This document shows positions 45,348 to 59,200 of a stretch of DNA of 64,000 nucleotides, one piece after another. The translations under genes were made by a program, and so were the position numbers. Under the pieces are notes generated by a model, which did no database searches, had not been told where the DNA came from, and was given only the letters and a program-made list of their open reading frames with translations. How positions within the stretch are numbered: the first letter of the stretch is position 1; every line of letters begins with the position of its first letter. The DNA comes from Cheilinus undulatus (taxonomy: Eukaryota; Chordata; Actinopteri; Labriformes; Labridae), in the NCBI RefSeq assembly GCF_018320785.1, contig NW_024571684.1:30877-94876 (forward strand). Direction: 5' to 3'.

Positions 45348-48300
45348 CTGCAGGGCAGAGAGGGGAGGTAACGTTAGTGGTTATAAAGTGGGCATTTGCA
45401 CCGTTATAATTTCCTCCTGTCCTGAACAGAGCGGTTTAATGAGACCGTGTTTATGGCCAAACAAACATACAACACCAGGCAGAGCATGGCGGTGTTTTAC
45501 ACATAATTAGGTCAGGCTTTACTATTTTATACTGACACTCACTGATGTGAAATTTCACATATAGGGATGTTCTGATACCATTTTTCCTTCCTGAGATGAT
45601 TCCGATACCCAGGTGTTGGGTATCGTCTGATACCGAGTACTGATCCGATACCAGGGAGAACTTTCTGGACTGACTGACAGTTATACCCAACCCAGCAGAT
45701 CATATATTTTTATTATAACTGGCCCAGCAGTATGAGGTCTGCAGATTTCCTCTAGCATAAAGATGTAAACTTAACCATGATGATTTATAACATCCTTGTT
45801 GAGTCATAAAAATTAGAAAAAGTAAACAGAAAAAATAATTTGATAAAAAGTCAGGAGCGTAGGTGAAATTTGTGTTTTCTCTGACCATTTGCTGACCATT
45901 TCAACTCCTAACTTTGACTTTTATCTAATTTTTTTTATCTAATTTTGACTTTTATTTCATAGTCTGATGTCTAAAATTCACAAATTTGATGTTTACCTCA
46001 TATTTTGACTTTTAAAACTCATGAATTTGAATTTTATCTCAGTCTTGCTGACCATTTCAACTCCTTGCTTTGACTTTTATCTCATTTTTTTAGCTTTAGA
46101 ACTCGTATTTTTTTAATGTTATTTCATATTTTGACTTTTAAAACTCACAAATTTGAAATTTAATCCCATATTTGAACATTTTAAACTTATGATTTTGAAG
46201 TTTATCTCACATTATGATTAAATATCATGAACTTTAATTTTATCTCAGTTTTGCTGACCATTTCAACTCCTAACTTTGACTTTTATCTCATTTTTTACCT
46301 TTAAAACTTGTGATTTTTGATGTTATTTCATATTTTGACTTTCAAAAGTCATGAGTTTGAAATTTAATCTCATATTTTGACATTTTAAACTCACGATTTT
46401 GATGTTTATCTCACATTTTGATTGGTAAATTTCATGATTTTGAATTTTATCTCAGTTTTGCTGACCATTTCAACTCCTTACTTTGACTTTTTTCTATTTT
46501 TTTTACCCTTAAAACTTGTGATTCCGAGTTTTATTTCATAGTTTGACTTTTAAAACTCATGAATTTGAAAGTTTATCTCATATTTTGACCTTTAAAACTC
46601 ATGGTTTTGACTTTTATCCCCTTTTCTGCCTTTTATAAATCATGGTTTCAGAATCTTACTCATATTTTGCCCTTTAAAAACATTATTTTGACTTTAATTG
46701 TCATGTTTTTACCTTCAAAATGTATAAGTTTGATTTTTTAGCTCAGATTTTGAGTTTTTAACTTTTAACTATCATGTTGACCTTATCACCTCAAAATCAT
46801 TTAAGTTGGCACACAGTGGTTAAATATCGACCCTGTTAGGCCCTCAGGTTAGACCCAAACTCAGAATCCGGCCCCTGCTGTGACTGAGGCTGACACCCCT
46901 GATTTAGACCTACTGTATATTTGACTCAACAAATAGAATCATAATAGTCAGCATCTCTGTGATCCTAGAGTTGTTTTCCTGCTGATTATTGAGTTTTACT
47001 GCTAAATATTAAAATATCATTAATACAGGGGGCTGCAGCACAGGCTCTCTCTCTCTCCTTTATTCAGGCAGTATGACGTGGTTACAGAACAGCCTGCTAT
47101 TGGCCGACAGACCCTCACAAAGGGAATACAATATGACGGCTAGCGTTCAAGCTAGCGGTAATAAATTATCGTAATTGGATTAAAATAGAAAAAAAGACGT
47201 TCAGTATCAGGTTTACTGGTGTGGATTTAGCCATTAAAGTCCCTAAAAGTCCCACGAGTTCCAGGCTCACTGAAAATGCTGCCAACAGGATTCAAAGACG
47301 TCAATGAGAAGGCACAACGGCTAGCTTCAGAGGAAAAACAAGTATGAGGCGACGATTTATGGTTCAAAAGTTATTTAACTTTTGATGGACTGTGCCACTT
47401 CCTGTCAAGTATGACAGCGCCGGTCTAGAAGGCGTTTTAACGATAACGTTCAGAGAAAAACTGTAACGCAGACACCATTCTTTGCTGCTGCAGTGGGTCC
47501 TTTGCTTCTTCTTCTCTGCTCTAAAAACGGTAGCTCGTGCATGCAGTGCTTTCCAGCAGTGCAAAAGAACTGATTTCCAGGTTTTAGCGTGGCTAAACGA
47601 AGCAAAATAAAAAGTTAAACCAAACGGTATCACAGTGTTAATTTTGTCAGCTATTTTTAATTTAAGTCTTAGTTTTAGTCTTTAAATGAAACACATTTTA
47701 GTTTTAGTCACATTTTAGTCATTTCTATCCTTTTTTAGCTTTAGTCTAGTTTTAGTCAATGAAAAATGAAAATATTTTAGTCTAGTTTTAGTCCATAAAA
47801 AGTCCTCACATTTTAGTCTTTAATTTTAGTCCAAGCATTTATTTTCTTGCCTAAATCTGGTACCAAATCATGGTAGTGTGTTCCCTGCACTCTGCTAAAC
47901 CTGGGGTCCCTGCTTTCTACAGCTGAGAGGCAGAATAGATGCAGATACATTATTTTTAGACAGATTTACCCACAGTGGAGAAATATCACAGATTTTGAAT
48001 GTCAGATGAAAACTACATTACATTTTAGTCTAGTTTTAGTCATTTTGAAGAAAACTAAACTAAGTTTTTGTCAGTTTTAGTTATCACAGATCTGTTTTTG
48101 TTAGATTTAGTCTAGTTTTTGTCATGGAAAAAAAGGCTGTTGACGAAAAGTCATAGTTTTAGTTGATGAAATTAAAACTGTCGGATCGGTGCGTAAACTT
48201 TGCACTCGATACCAAAACCTGCATTTAAGTATCAGACATATTTCCAGTACTGGTATCAGAATCCAAACAACCCTAGTAACATATTTAAGATTGATTATGT

Positions 48301-51300
48301 CATACTTTTACAGGAGTAACCTAACTGAAGCTGCTTTAGGCATCTGCACCATTGCTCAGTATAATAACACATCAGTGCCTTTTCTGCCATTTATGCATCA
48401 GGAAACGTCTAATAAAAACTATACACTATGAGGAAAGAGTAAAGCTCAATCTTGATAAAGCATTAATAACAAATGTAAATATCATCTATAAACACAGTCA
48501 TTAACCCTTTATAAGGCACTCATCAAATACTTGAAAATTCAAAATTTAAGCTGCAGAATATTATTGGCTGGCATCCCTAGACTTTTTACTTTTATTTTAT
48601 TATCATGGTGAAAGTCAAGATCAACTGAGTGACCACAGACCACATGCATACATGAATGTCTTCAGGATGAATGTGTTACCATCCTTGTGAAGTCTGGTGA
48701 CGACTGACACCAGCACTGTGGCGTAATAAGGAGTTTAAATAGATGACACACTCTGGGACCAAAAGAGATGTCAACATACATTTTACAAGTTCTGGAGGAA
48801 ACAGGAAATTTGAGATGCTCTGGGCCATTGATGATTGGTTGGATGCTGTGATGTCACTTTCCCTGACATTCTGAGGTTTACCTCTAAGATTATGAATACG
48901 ACTTAAAAAAGGGTGTTAGGGTTAGTCCAGGGTTAGGGTAAGTGGAAAGGTATGGGTTTTTTTCGCTGACAGCTCTCATTTTCAACACAAAGTCAGTCTA
49001 GTAATTTCAGAGCTCAGCACCCTGAGAGGAAAAAAACGCCCTAAACAGTTCAACTTTTGGAACAGCACTGGCCAAAGAAACTCAAGATGGGGTTGGACTT
49101 CTAAAAAAGGGGGACTTATCTTTTCAAGGGTAAAGTTTCAGGTCTAGAGCTACTGTTAATTAACCCTGCAAGGCAGATGGACTGGCCAGAATCCATGTCA
49201 ACAATCGGGTCTGAAACAACTGTGCCAGATCTGAAAACAAACCTGACCAATCAGCATCATTTGAGGAGAAAGAGGCAGAATCTAGGGGCGGGGTTTAGCC
49301 CTACTGGAAGCCAATAATGATGGCTGTTGTTAGTGTAGCATTTAGCTCTGATGTAGCTAGTGTAGCAGCAGATTTATCAAAACCGGACAGCATTTCTTTA
49401 TCAAATAGAGAGCAAAGAGCCACACTGAAAGCTTCTCCTGGAGGAAAAGATATTTGTGCTCTCCTTCCCACCTACTACGGCATGAGTTTGTGATCGTTAC
49501 GGGAAGGGTTAAGTAGCACCGTGAGCTGGTAAAAACAACTGTAGCTGTGGTGTAGCAGCATTTTGATCAGAACTGGGACACATTTCTTTATTAAAACAGG
49601 ACCAAAGAATCACAGTGAAACCCTCTCTTTGCAGAGAAGATGTTTAAGCACTTCTCTGATTAACTTTGACATGAGTTTTATCCACCAACAAGAGCCACCG
49701 TTCATAAACTACCACAGCGCCTGCCTGTCAAGCTCTGGCTACCACCAGAGCTGTGTATGCCTGCTACCTCATTTTTTCTTGTCGCTCTGATTGGCCCTTA
49801 ATGAATATGACAGACAGAATGCTCATCCAATAACCTTCTGAGAATTTCCCCAGAGGCTGTGCATGAAAGATTGTCCAGATGAATGAGAAATAAATATCCT
49901 GATGCTAAGGGATTTATGAACCAGACTATCTGGCGTGTCAGGTTGGCTGTTGATGCCAGGACAGGATTCCTTCCTTCATGTTGTTTTCATACTTTCTTGA
50001 TGATATTTCTTTGAAAAAAAAGGGTATTAGGGTTATGCTTTTCTAATGCATTAATACTGTGGTCAAAAATGATAAATTAATTAATTATTTGTAGATGACT
50101 TCAGCTTTATTTGACATATAATTTATTTTTACATATAAGTAATTATCACTGCTCATAAATCTTAAGAATTTAGTAATAATCTAACTCTGCATTTGAGTTA
50201 TGATGCAAAAAATCTTGCTACCACTTTTACTCGAGTTTGACCACACAGCTTTATCATGCACCGAGCGCTCTCCGCACTGGTATTTACTAAGTCAATTTTC
50301 TAGTTACTTCCTAAGACAAACAGCTCCTCATAACATCTTAATTTACTCCAATTATTCCTGAAACAAAGACCTTAAAGGTACAATCCAACACCTTTTTAAG
50401 CAGTTGCATCTGTCAGATATAAACCTACAGGCTGAGTCAGTAAAGACTGGAAATGAAGGAAACAGCAGGTTTAGCTCTGACAGACATGACCCTACACCTC
50501 TTAACCTCTTTAATGAATGCTTTATATCGTTTGTCTAATCAGCCATAAACTGCAGGGAAGAAATGACACATTGTGGTTTTATGAGGGACTGTTTTTCTTG
50601 GCTGAGTGAAGTTACTTCCTTGTTGTCTTGACCCTTGACCCTCCTGCTGTAAAAATGGTATTTCTAAAAGTAAGCACATTCTAAAGCCTGTCTATGCCTA
50701 TCTGTCCAGTTGTGTTTGGACTTTGCAAAATTTATATTTGACCTAAAAATGAATATATTTAACCCTCAGGCATCACTTTAATTTACCACCATTTAGAGCC
50801 ATTCAGGACAAAAATGTCCACTTCCAATAAACTGCTATAAAAACTTCACACATTCATATTTTTTTCTGCTTTTTTTTTGCATAAATCTCTTAAACAACTT
50901 CAGCTGTGCTCAAAACTACCAAACATTCAATCATTTAGAGGATTTTAACTGCCATTTCCAAAAACAGCAATAAAAATAGTATACATTAATATTTCTTTCT
51001 GCTTTTTTTTGGTCAAATCTTTGGATCAACTTCAGTTTTAATCAAAACAATTTATTATTGAATAATTTTAAGGATTTTAACCCTTTAAATGCCAGTTTGA
51101 CTACAGGATGGTCATAGTTTTTAGAAATAAACAGTAATTATTTTCCAGAAAACTAATGTTAGGGCGTTTGGGGTGTTTTTTTAACAAGCTAGAAAGTCCT
51201 ACAGGTAATTTGTTGACTTCATATATCCTGATAATATTCTGTAAAAAAAAGGAGCAGCATTTTAAGAACCCATAACAGAAGTGTAGTCATGTTGAATGAG

Positions 51301-53235
51301 TCAGTGCTGAGAGTTAAGCATGTTCAGTCCCAAGAGAACAGCCAGGCAGGCCTCACTGTGCCGTGGTTCACGCAGCGTGTTAAAAGAAAAGTGTGACTCC
51401 TGAGAGCTTCACACTTTAGTTTCCTTACAGGCCTGAAGGACGTGAAGACCTTCTCCAGGACCTCCAGCAGAGTCTTCTTCCCACAGGAGGAGATGTAGTC
51501 CTGGGCCAGCTGAAGGAAGGGAAGGCAGTCCTCACTCTCACTCCACACGTGCTGCAGACAAAACACAGATGTAGAGAAAAGTTTGATTTGAGCCAAAAGA
51601 ACGTCTCTGTTTCAAGGGTGCAACAGTGATATTTTTATAAATAAACTTGTGTTTTTGAAGAGGGAATTTGTTAAAATAATGGCGTGTTTCTCCTCCTCCC
51701 TGAGTTTAGCCTCCTGAGTAAATAAAGCCGGTTCGGGGCCGTGGTGGACATAAAAACTAGAACAAAGCAATTAAACCAGATTAAGAGACATTTCACCAAG
51801 GACACGCACACACAGAGGACTCGGGTTTGTACACAAAGTCCTGAACATTTATCAAAGAGTGAGAAAATAACTTTAACAGCACACGTGCTATTTTTAAAAT
51901 GTTTGGAAAACAGGGAATATCTAAATATGGAATTATAGAGTGCCAAGTGATGAATCTACTGGCCTTGTTTAAAGTGACTCAGTGCTTCATTATTATCAGA
52001 ATAGAGCCTAAAATGTTTGACAGTGAAACTGAAACTATGAGTAATGGTAGAGATGTTTGAGCTCTTTATGCTAGGGTTGGCATCACAGCAGGGTTTTGCA
52101 GTTTGATAGGATTAAAGGTAAAAATCAAACAAAATCAAGGCCTTTTTCCAGCATAGATAGAAGTCCTAGACTACAAATACAGACTAGTATCCTGTTTATT
52201 CTCCAGAAATAAATGCAGGCTCCTGACCACTGTTTAAACGGCACACTGGGAATGTTTAGTGAAAGTTAGACAGCATCACCTCCTCAGCTCTCTGTCTCTT
52301 TGTAAGAGCATAACTTTCACTCTTTGGGAACTTTTAAAGGGTCTGTCTTTTTAACGTTATTATAAATTCTGCATAATTTTAAAACATTTAGCATTAAAGA
52401 AAAAAATGTAGACAATCCTGCTAATGTTGCCCAGAGCAGGGCCAGTCCTTATCTTATATTTGAGCTGATTTTTGGGAAGAGAATCAGCTCACAAGTCAAA
52501 AGACTCCACGTACCGAGGACCAGTCTGAGCTGCCGGGTTCAGTACACCTTACCCTAACCCTTGCCTACTGCCCAACCGTCACGCCTATCCCTGCAGGTGG
52601 GGGCCCACAGGGTGGCGGCTCCATGTAGCCTTTTCAGGCTTCAGGTATGCTACCACCCTGGGTCTGGCTCCAGGGAGGTGCTGAGCTTTCCCTGTTCCCT
52701 GTAAGGTGACTTAAGACTGCAGATTCTGAATTATGAGGGTTTTCATAATATAATAATAATTCACTTCTTGTCTGGACCCTGCCCCAGGGCCAGTTTGCCT
52801 TGGGAGACAAGGGGCTAATATCCCGCTGGGTTCACTGGGACGCACAAACCTTCACCACGATAAGGTGGCGACTCTCAGAGATGTGTCAGAGTAGAGTCAC
52901 TGCTCCTTTGCATCCAAAGAAGACAGTTCAGGTGGTTCAGGCATCTGATACCTCCAGGTCGTCTCCCTGGGGAGGTCTTCCAGGCACATCCAACTTGGAG
53001 GAGACCCCTGTGCAGACCCAGAACTTGCTGGAGGGATTATATATCCCATCTGGCCTGGGAATGCCTCAGAATCCCTCAGGAGAAACTGGAAAACTTTGCT
53101 AAGGAGAGGGACGTCTGGGTTGACTTACTTCGCTTGTTGCCACCATGACCTGACCCCAGATAAACAGAAGAAGATGGATGGATGGCCCAAAACTCCAGCC
53201 TAAAACTCCACTAAGATCTTTGTTATTTACAGCTG

Positions 53236-53266
<31 letters not shown>

Positions 53267-56200
53267 TATAACTTTATTTATATAGCTCTTTTTAAAACAG
53301 TTGTTTACAAAGTATAGGCATATAGGCAGAATTTTATAGCTAAAATAGCATCTGTAGACATCAGCAGAAAATGTCATATCTGCTAATAGGCTATCATGCT
53401 GATAATATAGTGCATCCTTAGAAAGCATGGGCATCCTCTTCTTGATGTTTTGTGTTTATTTTCTTACTCAGTACTTAATCCTTTTAAAATGTGATGACGA
53501 ACAATACTTCCCCAAAATAAACTTTAGTCAAAGTAAAAAAAAGATCTTAAAAAGTACCCAGAAAAGCTGCTCAGTTAAAGTAATCTGAGTAAATGTAATT
53601 ACTTTCCACCTGTGCTCCTAGTATAAACTTAAACTAAACTGATGCCTGCAGCAGTCTGCAGCAACAAAAGCAGAAGTCCTAGGCTCTGTTTACTAAACAA
53701 AGTTTAGGGATGCATCGATATTGGATTTTTGCCGATATCCGATATGCTGATACTTTAAGATTCATTTTAGCCGATACTGATATCGCTACCGATATTCAAA
53801 TGCCCATTCCAGACAAAAAATGTCAGTCCTTTGGGACACTTTAAGGTTTGACCCTTAGAGCTCCAGCAGCACGGATCCGTGCCGCAGGCACACCCCTTTG
53901 TAAATTGCTTGGTAACTTTTGAACCATAAGTTGTAGACACTAACTTGTTTTTTCCAGTGAAAGCTCTGTGTTGTGCCTTTCCAAATCTGTCCTCCATGCA
54001 TTTGTAGCTCTTACAGAACATTTTGTAGTGAGCCCAGAACTTGGCTGACTTTCTGGGGTCTCTGAGGACGGTGTTGTCGTATACAGCAAGAAGTGACACA
54101 GTTTAGAAAAATGTAATAAACTTTTGAACCATACGTCACAGACACTCGTTTTTTACTCTGAAAGCTGACCTTTTTGGCATTCATTTGCTACCCTCAATGT
54201 CTCCGTAGCCCTAAAGGATGCTGTTCAGGTGAGCCTGAAACTTTGGTGACTTTTCAGGGTCTTTAAATATTAAAACCACGGCATTAGATCTGATAATAAG
54301 CATCTTTTTGTCCATTTTTAATCCATTTCTGATCATTTACTTTGGCTTTCTTTGGTGGGTAGTGCCATATTTGTTGAGGGCAATGTTTACATGCACAACT
54401 ACCACAATGCATTGTGGGAGTTGTAGTCAACCAGTTGCTTCTCTACTGCTTAAAGGAACAGCACAAATGAATCAAACTGCAGAAAAGTGCATGGACTTTT
54501 ATGGTATATATGTAGATATTTTGAAAACTGTCAGTCACAGAAAGTTTATTTTTTCACCGTTGTGTCCCCAAGACATCAGAGAACAAGTCTGTGCAAAGAA
54601 AAGGCTCATTCACTGATGTTTACTGTGTGTTATCAATGAAAATCTTTGAGTTTCAAATTCCGATTGTTTTTTTTATTTTGCCTTTAGAGTCCTATAACTT
54701 TTTCAGAATTCAAGTGATGTTACTGTAGTAGATATATTCTTAAAGCCCGGGTTGTCCTGAGTAAAAAAAAGATGACTGTGCACCACAGGTTGATGTTTTA
54801 CAAGCATTTTAAGAAAAAAGTCCAGACGAGACATGGTGGTGAAAAAAATAGCTGTGAGCTCTAAGGTTTAAGGATGACCAAAGAAACAATTTTTAGTCCT
54901 TAAAAAACACTTTCAAGTTTAAAGAATGAGGATAAATGAAGAAAAAGACCTCACCTGACATAGGTCTGGTGGTTCAGACTAAAACTCCACTAATTTATTA
55001 CTATATATGGACACAATTTACAGTGGCAGAAATTTTGATATATGCGATACGATACCAGACTAAGTTATGAGAGAGTGGGACGAGGACGAGGTGGTTCAAA
55101 GAGATCGGAGCCGGCTCCAGTTTCAGAGGTGATTCACTTTTTTCTTTTTTTTGTTGTTTTGAAGATAAAAATGGTACCAAATGTTTAATGTTTACCAGCT
55201 GTTTGAGAGCTAATGGACCGGCTCTTTTACATAAATATAGCCATGCTGTGGTGTACAAGAACAGTATCGATCTGTCAGCTGACGGTGTGGTTTTTAATGT
55301 GTTCCAGTACACTCTACATCTACAAACCACTCTACTCTGAAGGAAGACGTCCCTGATCCATATGCAGTCTGAACGATCAGATACCAAAGTTCTCAGTATG
55401 CTTTGAGGATTACCACTGTGTATCTCTAAAACTGATATACACCCGTGTTAATACATTATGTAAACAGAGGCTCAGACGATGCAGATGTTCACCTGCTGTT
55501 ATTGTGAGCTTTATTCCTCTCCTGAAAGGTGCAAAGTTAAGTAGTTTTTAAGACTTTTATCAATCACTAGAATAATTGTCCTTATTAAAGCATCAGAGTA
55601 GTACGTTTTGTTAACCATACTTAGGAAAGAAAACCGTTGTTCCTGCTCATAAAAATCTACTTCCTCATCAGAGCACACTCTCTAAAGGTGCAGAGTTTCC
55701 TCTTCACGTAGCGTGGGCGTTGTTTGATTTGAGTCTAACTGTCAGATTATATGTCAGGAAACCACAGAGCTTCTGATTGAAGATTTTCAGGTGATATCTG
55801 TAATCCTGAATCATTAGAGAGAAATTAAACAACATGTTGTAGACTTTAAATTGATTCTAGGGTTTAAATCCTCCTGAAGACCAGGGTGAACAGTAATTCT
55901 GTGCTGGTGAAGTCACTGTGCTTGGCTGCTAAACAAATTCTTATCTAATGATAGAGCTGCCCTAGATTACATCATCCTGGCTTTCAGCACTACTGTAAGG
56001 AATCTTGCTGTTATTTTTGATCAGGATGTGTTCTTCAGCTCCCACATACAACAAAATCCATGGACAGTCTTTTTTGTACCCACGTAACCTTGCAAAAATC
56101 ACGCCTCAAAATGTGCTCAGAAAACCGATCCATGCATTTATTACTCACTGCAATTCCCAGTTATGAGGCTGTTACTGGCATTAACTAGGGGAGAGATCAC

Positions 56201-59200
56201 ATTTCTTTAACATTAGCAGAACTGTTTCCTTATAGATCCCTGAATAAAGATTGAATCTATTTTAAGGGTGGCTATGAGTACAGTGTAAATGTCAGAGATT
56301 TTATCCCAACTCCTCCTGCCTAAATGTTAAAGTATCTCATGAACTCAAACCCTAAATTCCCCCCTAAAGGCAGTTGTAAAGTTAAGCTAATTGATCCCTA
56401 TTGGTTTAAAAATGTGTATCAATGATTCATTCTCCCTTATAACTGACTGTAACATCCCAGTGTACACAGATGACATGATATCGTATTGCTTTGCTGACTC
56501 TGTCAGTGATTTTCTTTCAGTTTCTCTCAGGATGCTCTCAAAGCCTGAAGCCTGTTGTTAATGGCAGCAAACAAAAATCAGGCTTTTTCTCAGGATATTG
56601 CTCCGGACAGCCGACACTTCTCCACGCTGGATGGAAGTATCAGTGTAGAAATGTCTGTGGCTCAATGAAACATTCACAATAAAATGCCATACTGATAATT
56701 CATCAGCAAGATTGAGCAGAAACTCAGCTTCTTGAGCAGAAACTGGTCTAACTTCCCTCTGAACTGTAGATAAAGTGGAATAGAGGCCGTCTTTGTGTCA
56801 TATTGTGATATATTATGGTGATATCATCAGCATGTGTGCATCCACTTCCACCCTAAAATCCTGTCACTCTTCTTACTACTCTGCTCATAACAGGGGTCCT
56901 CAAAAAACTCATTGTAAACTATATAGCAAAGGTGGTTGGATTTCTCAAGCATCCAGGCATGATCACAGATGCAGTATAGTACACACTGCAATATTATGCA
57001 AAGTGTCATAAACATTCAATTTTTTGTTTTTCAGTTAAACTCATGGTTGGTATTTTGTCCCAGGGCTCTTTGGATCACTGAAATCAATCTCAGACACCTG
57101 TGATCATTAGTTTACCAGGTGAGCCCAATTAAAGGAAAACTAATTTATTAATCAGGCCACAGGTTTCAGCAATATGAGAAAGAAAAAGGATCTCTGCTGC
57201 TGAAAGCCTCAAATAGTGCAATGCCTTGGACAAGGAATGAAAACATGAGATATTTCAGGAAAACGTAAGTGTCATCATCGTACTGTGCAGAAATTTGTGT
57301 CTGATTCAGAGCACAGATGGGTTCGTGCAGATAAAGGCATAATGAGGAAGGTTTCTGACAGACAAATTCATCAGATTAAGAGAGCAGATGCTAAAATGAA
57401 ATTACAAGGCAGCAAACAGGTATTTGAAGCTGCCTGTGCCTCTGGAGTCCCACCAACCTCAAGGTGTAGGATCCTCCAGAGGCTTGCAGTCGTGTATAAA
57501 CCTACTATTCAGCCCCCCTAACCAATGCTCACAAGCAGAAACGGTTGCAGTGGGCCCAGAAATACATGAAGACTCATTTTCAAACAGTCTTGTTGACTGA
57601 TGAGTGCCGTGCAACCCTGGATGGTCCAGATGGAGGAGTAGTGGATGGTTGGTGGATGGCCACCATGTCCTAACAAGGCTGTGATGTCAGCAAGGAGGGG
57701 GCGGAGTCATGTTCTGGGCCAGAATCATGAGGAGAGAGCTGGTAGGCCCCTTTAGGGTCCCTGAAGGTGTGAAAATGACCTCGACAAAGTATAGAGAGTT
57801 TCTGACTGACCACTTTCTTCCATGGTACAAAAAGAAGAATAGTGCCTTCTGCAGCAAAATGATCTTCATGCATGACAATGAACCATCTCATGCTGCAAAG
57901 AATCCCTGTGTGTCATTGGCTGCTATGGGCATAAAAGGAGACAAACTCATGGTGTGGCCCCCATCCTCCCCTGACCTTTAACCCTACTGAGAACCTTTGG
58001 AGCATCCTCAAGCTAAAGATCTATGAGGGTGGGAGGCAGTTCACATCAAAACAGCAGCTCTGGGAGGATATTCTGACATCCTGCAGAGAAATTCAAGCAG
58101 AAACTCTCCAAAAACTCACAAGTTCAATGGATGCAAGAATAGTGAAGGTGATATCAGAGAAGGGCTCCTATGTTAACATGAACTTGGCCTGTTAAGATGT
58201 TTTTGATTGGAATAGCTTTGATTTCAGTAAATATGACCTCCTAATGCTGCAGATTCAACAAATGACCATTTTCAGTTCTTTACAACCTATAAAATATTTT
58301 AAAACTCTGTTGTGCTTAATAATGTGGAACAGAGCATTTTGAGATTTTCTCACTTTTGTAAATAAAATAGTTATCATTGGGAGGTTAGTTTAGTAAAATC
58401 TGAATAATGCTCTAAAGGTTGATGACTTGAAAATTATACTGACTGTCATTTGCATTAATATTTAGGAAAAATCAGTGAAAAATATAACTTGCATAATAAT
58501 TTGGAATGCTGTGTAGAAGAATAGTAGAAATCAAAGCCAGTGCTGATACCAGTGTAGTGGTGGGACATAAACCAGTATCAACACTGTCAACACCAGCTTG
58601 AAGAAAACTCAGATTCAATCTGGACTAGAGTTCAACAAAAGGCATGAGGGAGACTCCATGGTCAAGAGGAAGAAAGTTCTTTGGTCTGATGAGACCAGAA
58701 TGGAGCTTTCTGGCCATCAGACAAGACGCCAAATACACCATCCCCACTGTGGAGCACGGTGGTGGCAGCATCATGCTGTGGGGATGCTTCTCAGCAGCCG
58801 GCCCTGGAAGGCTTGTAATGCAGATGACAATCACCCAAAGCATACAGAGAAAGCTACACAGAAACGGTTAAAAGACAACAAGATGAATGTTCTGGAGCTG
58901 ATGAGTCAAAGCCCAGACCTCAATCCGATAGAGAATTTGTGGCTGGACTAGAAACAACTGTTCACGCCCCATCCCCATGTTACCTGGCAGAGCTTGAGCA
59001 GTTTTGCAGGGAAGAATGGAGTAAAATTCCAGAGTCTGGATGTATGAGCCTGATAGAGACCTATCCACACAGACTCAGAGCTGCGACTGCAGCCTGAGGT
59101 GACTCTACTAAAAGCCGACTTTAAGGGGGTAGATATTTAAGCAGTCACTTATTTACAGCACATATTTTTGTTTCATCAACACTTTTCTGTATTAAACTGT

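Larger units (their letters stand above)
45563..48276. mobile_element. Composite DNA element, agggatgttctgatacca ends, with two nested elements
   Basis: The left end at 45563 mirrors 'tggtatcagaatccaaacaa' plus 'ccct' near 48274. Flanks tcacatat and taacatat match 7/8. The body contains a truncated caggggtgtcaaact-family copy (45680-46901) and a ttttagtctagttttagtc element (47632-48181). The remainder includes 'gataccgagtactgatccga' text like that in other agggatg elements. It lies in mturn intron 2. Confidence 0.6.

Noticed and set aside
48917-48945. TTAGGG-like words suggesting an interstitial telomere
   Set aside because: Only two or three imperfect words, not a tandem run.
51324-51596. 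90-codon minus-strand frame taken as a whole gene
   Set aside because: Only 51429-51551 is real (mturn exon 2); the rest is read-through into flanking intron.
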